Origin: Rhodobacteraceae bacterium XHP0102
GTDB lineage: Bacteria > Pseudomonadota > Alphaproteobacteria > Rhodobacterales > Rhodobacteraceae
NCBI GenBank assembly: GCA_025751475.1
Contig: JAOWLD010000003.1
Span: 492,465 to 556,464 of the forward strand
Direction: 5' to 3'
DNA: 64,000 nt
The notes below the pieces were generated by a model that was not told the origin of the DNA, did not search any database, and saw only the letters and a list, made by a program, of their open reading frames with translations. This document shows, one piece after another, positions 1-10,728 of this stretch (within the stretch, counting starts at the first letter, position 1; each line of letters begins with the position of its first letter). Both the position numbers and the translations under genes were made by a program.

Positions 1-1
1 G

Positions 2-1042
2 GTCGAATATGACCTGTCCAACGTGATGTTCCTGACCACGGCGAACAGCTATAATATGCCTGCCCCGCTGTTGGATCGGATGGAGATCATTTCGCTTTCG
101 GGCTATACCGAAGATGAAAAGCTGGAGATTGCCACACGGCATCTGCTGCCCAAGCAGGTGAAAAATCACAATCTCAAGGCGCGTGAATTTGCGGTGGAGC
201 CTGAGGCCCTGACCGATGTGATCCGCTATTACACCCGCGAGGCGGGGGTGCGGAACCTAGAGCGTGAAGTGGCCAAACTTGCCCGCAAGGCCCTGACCGC
301 GATCCTCAAGGGCGGTGAAAAATCCGTGACCGTCACCCGTGAGCGCCTTGAAGAGATGCTGGGCGTGCGCCGCTATCGCTTTGGCCTTGCGGAATCGGAC
401 GATCAAATCGGTGTTGTCACAGGGCTTGCTTGGACCAGTGTGGGCGGTGATCTGCTGTCCATCGAGGCGCTGCGCCTGCCAGGTAAGGGCCGCATGAAAA
501 CCACGGGCAAACTGGGCGATGTGATGAAGGAATCCATCGATGCGGCCGCGTCCTATGTGCGCTCCATCGCGCCCAAAATCGGTGTGCAGCCGCCAAAACT
601 GGACGGGTGGGATATCCATGTCCACGTTCCAGAAGGGGCCACACCAAAGGATGGGCCGAGTGCGGGCATTGCAATGGTCAGCTCGATTGTCTCGGTGCTG
701 ACGCAAACGCCCGTGCGCCGTGACATCGCCATGACGGGCGAGGTGACCTTGCGCGGCAATGTCTTGGCGATTGGGGGCCTCAAGGAAAAGCTGTTGGCCG
801 CCCTACGCGGCGGGATCAAAACCGTGCTGATCCCGCAGGAAAACGAGAAAGATCTGCCTGATATCCCTGACAATGTGAAAGAGGGGCTAGAGATTATCCC
901 CGTGTCGCACGTCAGCGAGGTTTTGGCCAAAGCGCTGACCCGCCAACCCGAACCGATTGATTGGGATGAGGAGGCGGAGGCCGCCGCCGCCGCACAGCGC
1001 GCGCTGGAAGCGGGGAAGGACAGCAGCGCAACAGCGCATTAA
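2..1042 (+). CDS. lon: ATP-dependent protease Lon, C-terminal part
   Basis: The reading frame is already open at the left edge, so this is the last 346 residues of a protein of about 800. Lon is a cytoplasmic AAA+ serine protease that degrades misfolded and regulatory proteins. Visible here are the end of the ATPase module (the sensor-2 helix GVRNLEREV) and the whole protease domain with the catalytic serine in GPSAG and the catalytic lysine in GGLKEKL. The C-terminus has an Ala/Glu-rich tail. A strong terminator follows. The family call is certain; the start lies outside the window. Confidence 0.97.
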   Translation, partial: VEYDLSNVMFLTTANSYNMPAPLLDRMEIISLSGYTEDEKLEIATRHLLPKQVKNHNLKAREFAVEPEALTDVIRYYTREAGVRNLEREVAKLARKALTAILKGGEKSVTVTRERLEEMLGVRRYRFGLAESDDQIGVVTGLAWTSVGGDLLSIEALRLPGKGRMKTTGKLGDVMKESIDAAASYVRSIAPKIGVQPPKLDGWDIHVHVPEGATPKDGPSAGIAMVSSIVSVLTQTPVRRDIAMTGEVTLRGNVLAIGGLKEKLLAALRGGIKTVLIPQENEKDLPDIPDNVKEGLEIIPVSHVSEVLAKALTRQPEPIDWDEEAEAAAAAQRALEAGKDSSATAH

Positions 1043-1067
1043 GATCGTTGGATCGTGAAGTATTCCC

Positions 1068-1099
1068 ATCCCCCGCTGCGATGTAGCGGGGGATTTTTT
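1068..1099 (+). terminator. Rho-independent terminator of lon
   Basis: A perfect 10-bp stem (1068-1077 with 1085-1094) and a 7-base loop are followed by a run of T. It sits 25 bp after the lon stop codon and separates lon from the HU-like gene. Confidence 0.9.
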
Positions 1100-1207
1100 A
1101 TGGGCTCTCTGCCTTACTTCTGAAAACAGGATGTTTAATTAGGTCTAATATACTGATACCCTGCACCTCATCGATATTGGACACAATCCAAAACAGGGGG
1201 TAGGCAG

Positions 1208-1678
1208 ATGGCCGCAAAAACAACCAAATCAAACACGGGCAAGGCAGCCCCGTCCAAATCCACAAGCGCAAAGGCCGCAGGCAAAACCACCAAAGTGCCA
1301 GACACTGCGAAACCGAAATTGGCGGTTGCGGACGCGCCTGCTGTCGCATCCGTTGCTGCGGCGATTGCACCGAAAGCCAAGGTGGCGTTGAAGGCCGTTG
1401 AGGCAAAGCCAGAGGCGCTGAAACGGCGCGCCTTGCTGGAATCGGTCGCCGCGCGCGCGGGTGTCAAGCGCACCGATGTGCGCGAGGTGATGGATGCTGT
1501 TTTGATCGAGATGGCAGAGGCCTTGGAACAGGGGCGTGATCTGATCCTGCCCCCTTTTGGCAAGGTCATGCTGCGCAAGGATAAAGACGGGCGGGATGGT
1601 CGCCCGATGGTGGCGCGGATCAAGCTGATCGAGGCCGAGAAACGCGGCAGCGGGGCAGACCAAAAAGACGATGATTAA
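1208..1678 (+). CDS. HU-family DNA-binding protein with basic N-terminal tail
   Basis: The 156-residue protein has two parts. Residues 1 to about 72 are Lys/Ala/Pro-rich and low in complexity, like a histone H1 tail. The remainder matches an HU/IHF subunit (ALLESVAARAGVKRTDVREVM, then the LPPFGKVMLRK arm region). HU proteins bend and compact DNA as dimers in the nucleoid. A normal HU is about 90 residues, so the tail is an addition, and it is N-terminal rather than C-terminal. An AGGGGG ribosome site precedes the ATG. The gene is alone between a terminator and tRNA-Val, so it probably has its own promoter. The HU fold is sure; the role of the tail is inferred. Confidence 0.85.
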   Translation: MAAKTTKSNTGKAAPSKSTSAKAAGKTTKVPDTAKPKLAVADAPAVASVAAAIAPKAKVALKAVEAKPEALKRRALLESVAARAGVKRTDVREVMDAVLIEMAEALEQGRDLILPPFGKVMLRKDKDGRDGRPMVARIKLIEAEKRGSGADQKDDD

Positions 1679-1707
1679 GCCCTCCGCACAAACCCTTGGA
1701 CGCCCCC

Positions 1708-1736
1708 TTGCGAAGGGTGGCAGGGCTGACTAGAAC
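1708..1736 (+). promoter_or_regulatory. Promoter of tRNA-Val(CAC)
   Basis: TTGCGA, a 17-bp spacer and TAGAAC lie with the -10 box 15 bp before the tRNA 5' end. Other tRNA genes in this window show the same TTGnnn-N17-TAnnnn layout, which supports the call. Confidence 0.5.
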
Positions 1737-1751
1737 ATCAGCGCAGAACAT

Positions 1752-1826
1752 GGGTGATTAGCTCAGTGGTAGAGCGCTTCGTTCACATCGAAGATGTCGG
1801 GGGTTCAAATCCCTCATCACCCACCA
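1752..1826 (+). tRNA. tRNA-Val (anticodon CAC)
   Basis: The sequence folds as a full cloverleaf with acceptor stem GGGTGAT/ATCACCC. The anticodon stem CTTCG/CGAAG closes the loop TTCACAT, giving anticodon CAC. The T arm is normal and CCA is encoded. Confidence 0.95.
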
Positions 1827-1868
1827 AACGCCCTGTTTGCGTGCGGGCAGAGTGAACCAAGGTTTGTG

Positions 1869-2474
1869 ATGCGCCGTTCTTTTCCGATTTACCTGATGCG
1901 CCACGGCGAAACCGAGTGGAACAAGGAAAACCGCTTTCAGGGTTGGCTTGATTCTGCCCTGACCCCCAACGGGGTCGCACAGGCCGAGGCGCAAGGCCGC
2001 CTTTTGCGCGATATGGTCAATCGTCAAGGCTATGACAGGGTGACCGAATTTCGCACCAGCCCCTTGGGACGGGCTGCGCGCACCGCGCGCTTGATCGCGC
2101 GCGTCAACCCTGATTTGCCCCCATTGCGCGCGGATGAGCGGCTGCGTGAGGTGCATATGGGCCAATGGCAGGGGCTGACCCGTGCCGAAGTTCAGGCGAA
2201 TTGGCCCGTGCGCTTTGACACGGAGGCGCAGGTTTATCGCCATTCGCTGCTGACGCAAGGCGGCGAGACGCGCGCGCAGTTGCACAAGCGCCTCACCGCT
2301 TTGATTGCGGATTTGAAAGGCCCCGCGCTCCTCGTCAGCCATGGGGTGGTGATCCAAACCTTGCGTGGAATGCTGCGGGGGTTTGATGCGGAACAAACCG
2401 CCGAATTGGGCCATGCACAGGGCGGTGTTTATGTGATCACCGCCAATGGTGGCGAGATTTCCTTGGGGTTTTGA
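1869..2474 (+). CDS. Histidine phosphatase family protein (phosphoglycerate mutase-like)
   Basis: This 201-residue protein belongs to the branch-1 histidine phosphatases. It has the phosphohistidine motif LMRHGETEWN near residue 10, the acid residue region LREVHMGQWQG, and the second histidine in LLVSHGVV. Such enzymes include cofactor-dependent phosphoglycerate mutases and small-molecule phosphatases; the exact substrate cannot be read from sequence. An upstream in-frame start would overlap tRNA-Val, so the ATG at 1869, with AAGG upstream, is preferred. The gene sits between two tRNA-Val genes. Confidence 0.85.
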   Translation: MRRSFPIYLMRHGETEWNKENRFQGWLDSALTPNGVAQAEAQGRLLRDMVNRQGYDRVTEFRTSPLGRAARTARLIARVNPDLPPLRADERLREVHMGQWQGLTRAEVQANWPVRFDTEAQVYRHSLLTQGGETRAQLHKRLTALIADLKGPALLVSHGVVIQTLRGMLRGFDAEQTAELGHAQGGVYVITANGGEISLGF

Positions 2475-2526
2475 GACGGTTGTGAATATTCTGCGGCGGG
2501 CTTTGCAAATTCTTTGCAGATCGGGC

Positions 2527-2556
2527 TTGCATATCCCCGCATCATGCGGCTAATAC
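2527..2556 (+). promoter_or_regulatory. Promoter of tRNA-Val(TAC)
   Basis: TTGCAT, an 18-bp spacer and TAATAC lie 18 bp before the tRNA start. The call rests on the match and on position. Confidence 0.45.
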
Positions 2557-2574
2557 GCCGTCACGCGTTGGCGC

Positions 2575-2650
<76 letters not shown>

Positions 2651-2752
2651 CGCGGCTTTCCTTAAATCCTTTGTCTTTTTCTGCACGCAGGGCGGCGGAT
2701 CAGGAAAACTCTGTCCCGAGCATTTTTTGCATGAAACGCGCCAAAGGAGGCC

Positions 2753-2781
2753 TTGACGGGGCAGGGCGCGCAGCATAGACA
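2753..2781 (+). promoter_or_regulatory. Promoter of the tRNA-Asp pair
   Basis: TTGACG, a 17-bp spacer and TAGACA are placed 38 bp before the first tRNA-Asp. No promoter is visible in the 33 bp between the two Asp copies, so they are probably co-transcribed. Confidence 0.5.
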
Positions 2782-2818
2782 CCCTCCACGCTACAGGGTT
2801 GCCTGTGGCCGATGGTGA

Positions 2819-2895
2819 GCGGTTGTAGCTCAGTTGGTTAGAGTACCGGCCTGTCACGCCGGGGGTCGCGGGTTCGAGCCCCGTCAACCGCGCCA
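2819..2895 (+). tRNA. tRNA-Asp (anticodon GTC), copy 1
   Basis: The cloverleaf has acceptor GCGGTTG/CAACCGC and anticodon loop CTGTCAC on stem CCGGC/GCCGG, with CCA encoded. It is identical over 77 bp to the copy at 2929. It is the natural substrate of the gluQ product encoded at 11.1-12.0 kb. Confidence 0.96.
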
Positions 2896-2928
2896 CCACC
2901 ATCGCGCCTCACAATTCTGTTCGTCTGC

Positions 2929-3005
2929 GCGGTTGTAGCTCAGTTGGTTAGAGTACCGGCCTGTCACGCCGGGGGTCGCGGGTTCGAGCCCCGTCAACCG
3001 CGCCA
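2929..3005 (+). tRNA. tRNA-Asp (anticodon GTC), copy 2
   Basis: An exact 77-bp copy of the tRNA-Asp at 2819, separated from it by 33 bp. The mature tRNAs would be indistinguishable. Confidence 0.96.
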
Positions 3006-3026
3006 CTTACCCCTCAAATTTGTATT

Positions 3027-4172
3027 TTATCCCTTGTGAATCCACCCGCCGCCGAAGATGCGGCTGCTGTGTTCATCGTAAAACACACAAGCCTGACCGG
3101 GGCTCACGCCTTCTTCGGGGGTCAGCAATTCCACCATTGCGGTGGTGGGGGATGTGGGATGCACCAGTGCCGCACGGGCAGGGCGGGTTGAGCGGATTTT
3201 GACCGCAACCTCGCGTGTTTTTTCGCTGTCAAAAGGGGTGTCACCCAACCAATTGATTTCGCGCACGGGGATGTGACGGGTGGCCAAGGCCTGTTTTGGC
3301 CCCACAACCACATGGCGCGCCTCTGGGTCAAGCTTGACCACATACAAAGGATCGGCAAGCCCGCCGATGCCAAGCCCGCGGCGTTGGCCGATGGTGTAAT
3401 GGATCACCCCCCCATGCTGGCCCAAGATACGCCCCTCCATATCCACGATGTCACCTGGATCAGCGGCACCAGGGCGCAGCTTTTCAATCACGCTGGCATA
3501 ATCGCCATTGGGCACAAAGCAGATATCTTGGCTGTCGGGCTTATCCGCAACGGGCAGCCCGTATTTATGCGCCAAGGCGCGCGTTTCGGCCTTGGAGGAC
3601 AGATGCCCCAAAGGAAAGCGCAAGAAATCCAACTGCGCTTGCGTGGTCGAAAACAGAAAATAGGATTGATCGCGGCTTGCATCCGCCGCGCAGTGCAACT
3701 CGGCCTTGGTCGCGCCCATCTTGCGTTGGATATAATGGCCCGTGGCCATGCAATCGGCCTCTAACTCCTGCGCTGTGGCAAGAAGGTCTTTGAATTTGAC
3801 CCGCTCATTGCACCGAATACAGGGCACAGGCGTGGCCCCCGCCAGATAGGCATCGGCAAATTCATCAATCACTGCGTCCTTGAAGATGTTTTCATAATCC
3901 AAGACATAATGGGGAAATCCCATCTCCTCGGCCACACGGCGGGCATCGTGAATGTCGCGCCCCGCGCAACAGGCCCCTTTCTTGGCCAAAGCCGCCCCAT
4001 GATCATAAAGTTGCAGCGTCACACCCACCACATCATAGCCTTCTTCGGCCAGCTGTGCGGCAACGACCGAACTGTCCACGCCCCCAGACATGGCAACAAC
4101 CACCCGCGTTTCTTGCGGGGGTTTGGGCAGCCCAAGCGAATTGAGCGCGGTATTGGCGTGGTCAAGGGCCAT
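3027..4172 (-). CDS. mnmA: tRNA 2-thiouridine(34) synthase MnmA
   Basis: MnmA thiolates U34 in the anticodons of Lys, Glu and Gln tRNAs, using ATP and a persulfide sulfur. The 381-residue protein has the PP-loop SGGVDSS near residue 31, the two catalytic cysteines (one in PVPCIRCNE, one in SQDICFVP) and the expected length. A TTG at 4184 is possible, but the ATG at 4172 has GGAG 6 bp upstream and is preferred. The gene is convergent with the tRNA-Asp pair and stands alone. Identification is secure. Confidence 0.96.
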   Translation of the reverse strand: MALDHANTALNSLGLPKPPQETRVVVAMSGGVDSSVVAAQLAEEGYDVVGVTLQLYDHGAALAKKGACCAGRDIHDARRVAEEMGFPHYVLDYENIFKDAVIDEFADAYLAGATPVPCIRCNERVKFKDLLATAQELEADCMATGHYIQRKMGATKAELHCAADASRDQSYFLFSTTQAQLDFLRFPLGHLSSKAETRALAHKYGLPVADKPDSQDICFVPNGDYASVIEKLRPGAADPGDIVDMEGRILGQHGGVIHYTIGQRRGLGIGGLADPLYVVKLDPEARHVVVGPKQALATRHIPVREINWLGDTPFDSEKTREVAVKIRSTRPARAALVHPTSPTTAMVELLTPEEGVSPGQACVFYDEHSSRIFGGGWIHKG

Positions 4173-4296
4173 GGTGATCTCCAAGTGATAGGGCAGAATA
4201 TAGGAAAATCTTAGCTATTCACAAGGGCGATGCTTACCATGCTTTAAGGCATGAGGGGGTAGGTTTGCGGCTGCATTTGGTATCGAGGATCGGTTG

Positions 4297-4638
4297 ATGT
4301 ATATCCGCAAACCCAAAGGTCCGCTGATCGTGACCCTACCCAACGGGCAGCATATGACGCGCGCCGATTTGCCCCCTGCGACCACCACGCGCTGGGTGGC
4401 CAGTCGCAAGGCTGCGGTGCTGCGCGCCATTGCGATGGGCCTTATTTCGCGGGAGGAGGCCTTGGCGCGATGGGATCTGTCGAGTGAGGAATTGGATGGC
4501 TGGATCGCCAACGCCGCACGGTTTGGTGAGGGGGCGCTAAAAGCCACCGCAGTGCAGCGGTATCGCATCGAGACAGGCGGCGCTGCCCCGTCCGCCCCTG
4601 TCTTGGAAATGCCGCAAGGCCAAGTGACACGGAAATAA
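4297..4638 (+). CDS. sciP: CtrA inhibitor SciP (DUF1153)
   Basis: SciP is a small helix-turn-helix protein that binds the master regulator CtrA and blocks activation of its target promoters in Caulobacter. The 113-residue product has the typical order: an N-terminal MYIRKPKGP segment, a WVASRKAAVL helix, then LISREEALARWDLS forming the helix-turn-helix. An ATG with GAGG upstream is chosen over TTG one codon earlier. It lies 90 bp before ctrA on the same strand, so inhibitor and target are neighbours. The family is clear; the role is inferred from Caulobacter. Confidence 0.9.
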   Translation: MYIRKPKGPLIVTLPNGQHMTRADLPPATTTRWVASRKAAVLRAIAMGLISREEALARWDLSSEELDGWIANAARFGEGALKATAVQRYRIETGGAAPSAPVLEMPQGQVTRK

Positions 4639-4664
4639 AATATTTATTTTATACATATTTTGCA

Positions 4665-4679
4665 TTAAACCTAAATTAA
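4665..4679 (+). promoter_or_regulatory. CtrA box upstream of ctrA
   Basis: A perfect TTAA-N7-TTAA, the full CtrA recognition motif, lies about 50 bp before the ctrA start codon in an AT-rich stretch. In other alphaproteobacteria CtrA controls its own gene from such sites. Autoregulation is inferred. Confidence 0.7.
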
Positions 4680-4728
4680 CCTTTTGCTGTGACTGATGGT
4701 GCGATCGTATGATTTAGGAGGTTAGAAG

Positions 4729-5433
4729 ATGCGGCTTCTCTTGGTTGAAGATGACCCAACCACCGCAAAAAGCATCGAAATCATGCTGCGGCACGCCAAT
4801 CTCAATGTCTATACCACCGATCTGGGGGAAGAGGGCATCGATCTGGCCAAACTATATGACTACGATTTGATCCTTTTGGATTTGAACCTGCCTGATATGA
4901 CGGGGCTTGAGGTGCTGCGCCAATTGCGTATGGCACGGGTGGATACACCCATCTTGATCCTAACAGGGGCAGATGACACGGATAGCAAGCTTAAAGGGTT
5001 TGGTTTTGGCGCTGATGATTATCTCACCAAACCCTTCCATCGCGAGGAATTGGTGGCCCGCATCCATGCAATCATCCGCCGCTCGAAGGGGCACGCTCAA
5101 TCGGTCATCAAAACGGGCGAAATCAGCGTAAACTTGGACGCAAAAACCGTTGAAGTGGCAGGGCGCGCCGTGCATTTGACGGGCAAGGAATATCAAATGC
5201 TCGAATTGCTGTCCTTGCGCAAAGGCACAACTTTGACCAAAGAGATGTTCCTCAATCACCTCTATGGCGGTATGGATGAGCCAGAATTGAAAATCATTGA
5301 TGTGTTTATCTGCAAGCTGCGCAAAAAACTCTCTGAGGCATCAGGGGGCGAGAACCACATCGAAACGGTCTGGGGGCGGGGCTATGTGCTGCGCGATCCG
5401 CAACCTAAGGCCAGCTTCGCCGCCACAGCCTGA
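4729..5433 (+). CDS. ctrA: Cell-cycle response regulator CtrA
   Basis: CtrA is an OmpR/PhoB-type response regulator that controls cell-cycle, motility and, in Rhodobacterales, gene transfer agent genes. The 234-residue protein has a receiver domain with phosphorylation site Asp51 (LLDLNLPDM), the acidic pair EDD at 7-9 and conserved Lys in LTKPFH. It ends in a winged-helix DNA-binding domain ([10 protein letters not shown], then [11 protein letters not shown]). AGGAGG lies 7 bp before the ATG. SciP is encoded just upstream and a CtrA box lies between. Identification is very secure. Confidence 0.97.
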   Translation: MRLLLVEDDPTTAKSIEIMLRHANLNVYTTDLGEEGIDLAKLYDYDLILLDLNLPDMTGLEVLRQLRMARVDTPILILTGADDTDSKLKGFGFGADDYLTKPFHREELVARIHAIIRRSKGHAQSVIKTGEISVNLDAKTVEVAGRAVHLTGKEYQMLELLSLRKGTTLTKEMFLNHLYGGMDEPELKIIDVFICKLRKKLSEASGGENHIETVWGRGYVLRDPQPKASFAATA

Positions 5434-5481
5434 TCTGCGCTAGACCTCTGCCGCGGCTGCCCCTATCTATGGGGCAGGTGA

Positions 5482-7707
<2,226 letters not shown>

Positions 7708-7710
7708 CCT

Positions 7711-9810
7711 ATGGCTGTGCAGGGCCGCCCTGAGGTTTTGTTTGGGCTGTTTTCCAGCCTTGAGGGCCTGTCAGGCATCGGTCCAAAGGCCGCGCAGGCC
7801 TTGACGGCCTTGCAGATCAACACGCCCAAGGATTTGATTTACACGCTGCCCGTGGGCGTGGTGGATCGCCGCCGCGTGGCCAGCATCACCGAGATCACCC
7901 CCCCGCGCATCGCCACATTGGAGGTGGAGGTGGTGCGCCACCGTCCGCCGCCTGCGCGTGGGCGCGGGCCATATCGGGTGACCGTGTCGGACCGCCAGAC
8001 CGCCTTTGATCTGGTCTTCTTTCATGCCCGCGCACCCTATCTGGAGAAACTTTTGCCCATTGGGGCGCGGCGCGTGGTCTCGGGCAAGGTCGAACTCTTC
8101 GATGGCATCGCACAAATTGTGCATCCTGACCATGTCTTGCCCGTTGAAGAGGCTGACAGCCTTCCCAAATTCGAGCCGATCTATCCACTGGGCCAAGGTG
8201 TCACGCAAAAGATGATGGCGCGCGCGATTGGGGATGCGCTTGGCGCTTTGCCTGATCTGCCCGAATGGATTGATCCCGCGCTCAAGGCGCGCGAGGGGTG
8301 GCCTGGTTGGGGCGATGCGATGCGGACACAGCACCATGTGCAATCCGCCAGTGAGGCGGCCCCCAACGCCAAGCCGCGCTTGCGTCTGGCCTATGATGAG
8401 CTGTTCGCCCATCAATTGACCCTTGCCCTTGCGCGGATGCGGGCCAAGCGGCGCAAAGGGCGGATCAGCCACGGTGATGGCAGCTTGCGCGCCAAAGTGT
8501 TGCAAAGCCTGCCCTACAGCCCCACAGGCGCCCAGACCCGCGCGATTGCGGAAATCGTGGCCGATATGGCCGCGCCTGAACGGATGAGCCGCCTGTTGCA
8601 GGGTGATGTGGGGGCGGGCAAAACCCTTGTTGCCTTGATGGCGCTTTTGGCGGCGGTTGAGGCGGGCGGGCAGGGGGTGATGATGGCCCCCACCTCGATC
8701 CTTGCGCAACAGCACGCGGCCAATTTGCGCCCCTTGGCCGAAGCGGCGGGTGTCGTGCTTGAGGTTCTCACGGGCGCGGATAAGGGGCGCGAGCGCGCCG
8801 CGAAACTGGCGGCCCTTGCGCGCGGCGATATTGCGATCTTGGTCGGCACCCACGCCGTTTTCCAAGAAGATGTGGAATTTGCCGATCTGCGTTTGGCGAT
8901 TGTGGATGAGCAGCACCGCTTTGGCGTGCGCGAGCGTCTGCGATTGGGGGAAAAAGGGGCCTTGGCGGATATGTTGGTGATGACGGCCACGCCCATTCCC
9001 CGCACGCTCAGCCTTGCGCAATATGGGGATATGGATGTCTCCATCTTGGATGAAAAACCCGCCAATCGCCAAAAGATCACCACGGCCTTGGTGTCCGAGG
9101 CGCGGATGGATGAGGTGATTGCACATCTGCAAAAGGCAGTGGCGGAGGGGCAGCAGGCCTATTGGATTTGTCCATTGGTGGAAGAATCCGAGGTTTACGA
9201 GGCCACCGCCGCCGAAGAGCGCTTCAAATCCTTGCGCGCGCGTCTTGGCGAGGGGGTGGTGGGCCTTGTCCACGGGCAGATGAGCAGCGCTGAAAAAGAT
9301 GCCGCCATGGCCGCGTTCAATGATAACCGCACCAAGGTTTTGGTGGCCACCACCGTGGTCGAAGTGGGGGTGGATGTGCCGAATGTCAGCATTATGGTGA
9401 TTGAACAGGCCGATCTGTTTGGCATGGCGCAATTGCATCAATTGCGTGGGCGCGTTGGGCGCGGCAGCCGTGCCTCGACCTGCGTGCTGCTCTATCGCAA
9501 CAGTCTGACGGAAACCGCCAAACGCCGCCTGCACGTATTGCGCGACACAGAAGATGGGTTTGTGATTGCAGAAGAAGATTTGGCCATTCGCGGGGCAGGC
9601 GATGTGATTGGCACGGCGCAATCGGGCCTGCCACGGTTTCGCGTGGCCGATCTGGAACAGCATGGCGGGCTGATGGCGATGGCGCAAAGCGATGCGCGCG
9701 CACTTCTGGCGCTTGATCCCACGCTTGCGGGGCCGCGCGGGCAGGCGGCCCGAACCCTGTTATGGCTGTTGGAGCAGGACAAGGCCATTCGCCTGATTTC
9801 GGCAGGCTGA
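7711..9810 (+). CDS. recG: ATP-dependent DNA helicase RecG
   Basis: RecG remodels stalled replication forks and branched recombination intermediates. The 699-residue protein has the N-terminal wedge/OB region, Walker A (GDVGAGKT, near residue 300), a DEQH Walker B box followed by RFG, TATPIPRT as motif III, and the C-terminal helicase motifs ending in QLRGRVGRG. It follows ligA by 3 bp. An SOS box and a mini-protein gene lie just downstream, so the region groups repair functions. Confidence 0.97.
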   Translation: MAVQGRPEVLFGLFSSLEGLSGIGPKAAQALTALQINTPKDLIYTLPVGVVDRRRVASITEITPPRIATLEVEVVRHRPPPARGRGPYRVTVSDRQTAFDLVFFHARAPYLEKLLPIGARRVVSGKVELFDGIAQIVHPDHVLPVEEADSLPKFEPIYPLGQGVTQKMMARAIGDALGALPDLPEWIDPALKAREGWPGWGDAMRTQHHVQSASEAAPNAKPRLRLAYDELFAHQLTLALARMRAKRRKGRISHGDGSLRAKVLQSLPYSPTGAQTRAIAEIVADMAAPERMSRLLQGDVGAGKTLVALMALLAAVEAGGQGVMMAPTSILAQQHAANLRPLAEAAGVVLEVLTGADKGRERAAKLAALARGDIAILVGTHAVFQEDVEFADLRLAIVDEQHRFGVRERLRLGEKGALADMLVMTATPIPRTLSLAQYGDMDVSILDEKPANRQKITTALVSEARMDEVIAHLQKAVAEGQQAYWICPLVEESEVYEATAAEERFKSLRARLGEGVVGLVHGQMSSAEKDAAMAAFNDNRTKVLVATTVVEVGVDVPNVSIMVIEQADLFGMAQLHQLRGRVGRGSRASTCVLLYRNSLTETAKRRLHVLRDTEDGFVIAEEDLAIRGAGDVIGTAQSGLPRFRVADLEQHGGLMAMAQSDARALLALDPTLAGPRGQAARTLLWLLEQDKAIRLISAG

Positions 9811-9828
9811 TCCATTTTGTTCACAAAT

Positions 9829-9843
9829 GTTCTCAAAAAGTTC
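9829..9843 (+). promoter_or_regulatory. SOS (LexA) box
   Basis: GTTC-N7-GTTC is the LexA operator of alphaproteobacteria. Here it is perfect, and a further GTTC occurs 6 bp upstream (9819-9822). It directly abuts a TTGACG -35-like element (9844-9849) ahead of the 40-codon gene at 9901, an ideal repressor position. Confidence 0.7.
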
Positions 9844-9900
9844 TTGACGACTCGCGTGCGGGTATGAGAACAATCAGGTAACATTAACGGGAGATGGCCC

Positions 9901-10023
9901 ATGTTGTCAGATGTAAAATCAGTTGTGCTGCGTTCCAAAACCACGCTCTTGGCCGATTTCTGCGGCGCGCTTTCGTTGGTTGTTTTGGCAATGGGATTGT
10001 TCCATCTGCCTCATTTGTTCTGA
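9901..10023 (+). CDS. SOS-box-controlled 40-residue membrane mini-protein
   Basis: The frame encodes 40 residues: a polar N-terminus of about 18 residues with two Lys and an Arg, then a hydrophobic helix (FCGALSLVVLAMGLFHLP) able to span the membrane once, ending LPHLF. A GGGAG ribosome site is 7 bp before the ATG, and a perfect SOS box with a -35-like element lies 58 bp upstream. A terminator follows. The gene therefore has its own transcription unit. I do not recognise a named family. By analogy with Caulobacter SidA, an SOS-induced single-helix division inhibitor, a damage-response role is possible but unproven. Confidence 0.65.
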   Translation: MLSDVKSVVLRSKTTLLADFCGALSLVVLAMGLFHLPHLF

Positions 10024-10158
10024 CTGTTTCTGCCTGCGGTTGATCACTGCCCTTCGGGCCTTTGGCATTTTGATCCCTGCCTCGGATCTGTCCCCAATGC
10101 CGATTTGCCCCGCGATCCCCCAATCGCATGGCGTGTTACGTGAACCGCATCACTTCTG

Positions 10159-10196
10159 CCGCCCCTTTGCATTGCCCTGCAGGGGCGGTTTTTTTT
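10159..10196 (+). terminator. Rho-independent terminator after the mini-protein
   Basis: CCGCCCCT pairs with AGGGGCGG and eight T follow. It ends transcription of the SOS-box unit, and its T run touches the stop codon of the convergent scaffold gene. Confidence 0.85.
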
Positions 10197-10641
10197 AAGA
10201 TTGCTCGGCTTGCTCCATCGCCTCAAGAGTGGCTTCCAGCGACAGCATGATTGAGGCGTGGCGGTTGCGATAGTCGCGCGCAGGGGTCAGCACTTCGTAG
10301 CCCTCAAACGGGGCCGTTGGCCCTTCCCCTTCGCCCTTGAGCATGGCGGCCAGCGCGTCACGGGCAGCGCGGATTTCCGCAATATCGCGATCCAGAATAT
10401 GCGCGCCCATCAGCGCGGCGGCGGCTTGTCCAAGCGCACAGGCCTTTACATCGTGGGCAAAGCGGCTGATCCGTCCTTCAGTGATATCCAAATCCACTGT
10501 CACAGTTGACCCGCACAGCGGCGCCCGCCGTTTCACACTGGCCTGAGGGGCCTCAAGCCGCCCGTGGTGCGGGATATCCGCCGCCAGTGCCAAAATGCGC
10601 TGCGAATACAGCTGCACCAAATCGGTTTTTGTGTCGCTCAT
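10195..10641 (-). CDS. IscU/NifU-N-like iron-sulfur cluster scaffold
   Basis: The 148-residue protein matches the IscU/SufU fold, which assembles Fe-S clusters on three cysteines. Two are present, in APLCGSTV and KACALGQAA. At the third position the sequence reads RNRHASIML, with His where IscU has Cys, and the Asp of the first motif is Ser. Starts at 10671 (with GGGAAGAG), 10650 and 10641 are possible; the last matches my memory of homologues. It overlaps nothing functional and lies 43 kb from the SUF operon. Family is good; scaffold activity is uncertain because of the missing cysteine. Confidence 0.8.
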   Translation of the reverse strand: MSDTKTDLVQLYSQRILALAADIPHHGRLEAPQASVKRRAPLCGSTVTVDLDITEGRISRFAHDVKACALGQAAAALMGAHILDRDIAEIRAARDALAAMLKGEGEGPTAPFEGYEVLTPARDYRNRHASIMLSLEATLEAMEQAEQS

Positions 10642-10728
10642 ATCGGCCATGCCTGTCTCGGCCCCTTCCATCGTCTCTTCCCAAGAGCTAGTGTGATCAA
10701 GACCATTTGGAAAGGGTGTGATGTGGAA

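Noticed and set aside
257..930. Several long open frames antisense to lon
   Set aside because: GC-rich genes produce antisense frames; none has a ribosome site, family motif or plausible composition.
1794..1868. N-terminal extension of the histidine phosphatase
   Set aside because: It would overlap the tRNA-Val gene, and the ATG at 1869 gives the family start.
7771..9687. 638-codon open frame antisense to recG
   Set aside because: It is a shadow frame rich in His, Arg and Gln, with no motifs; recG on the other strand is certain.
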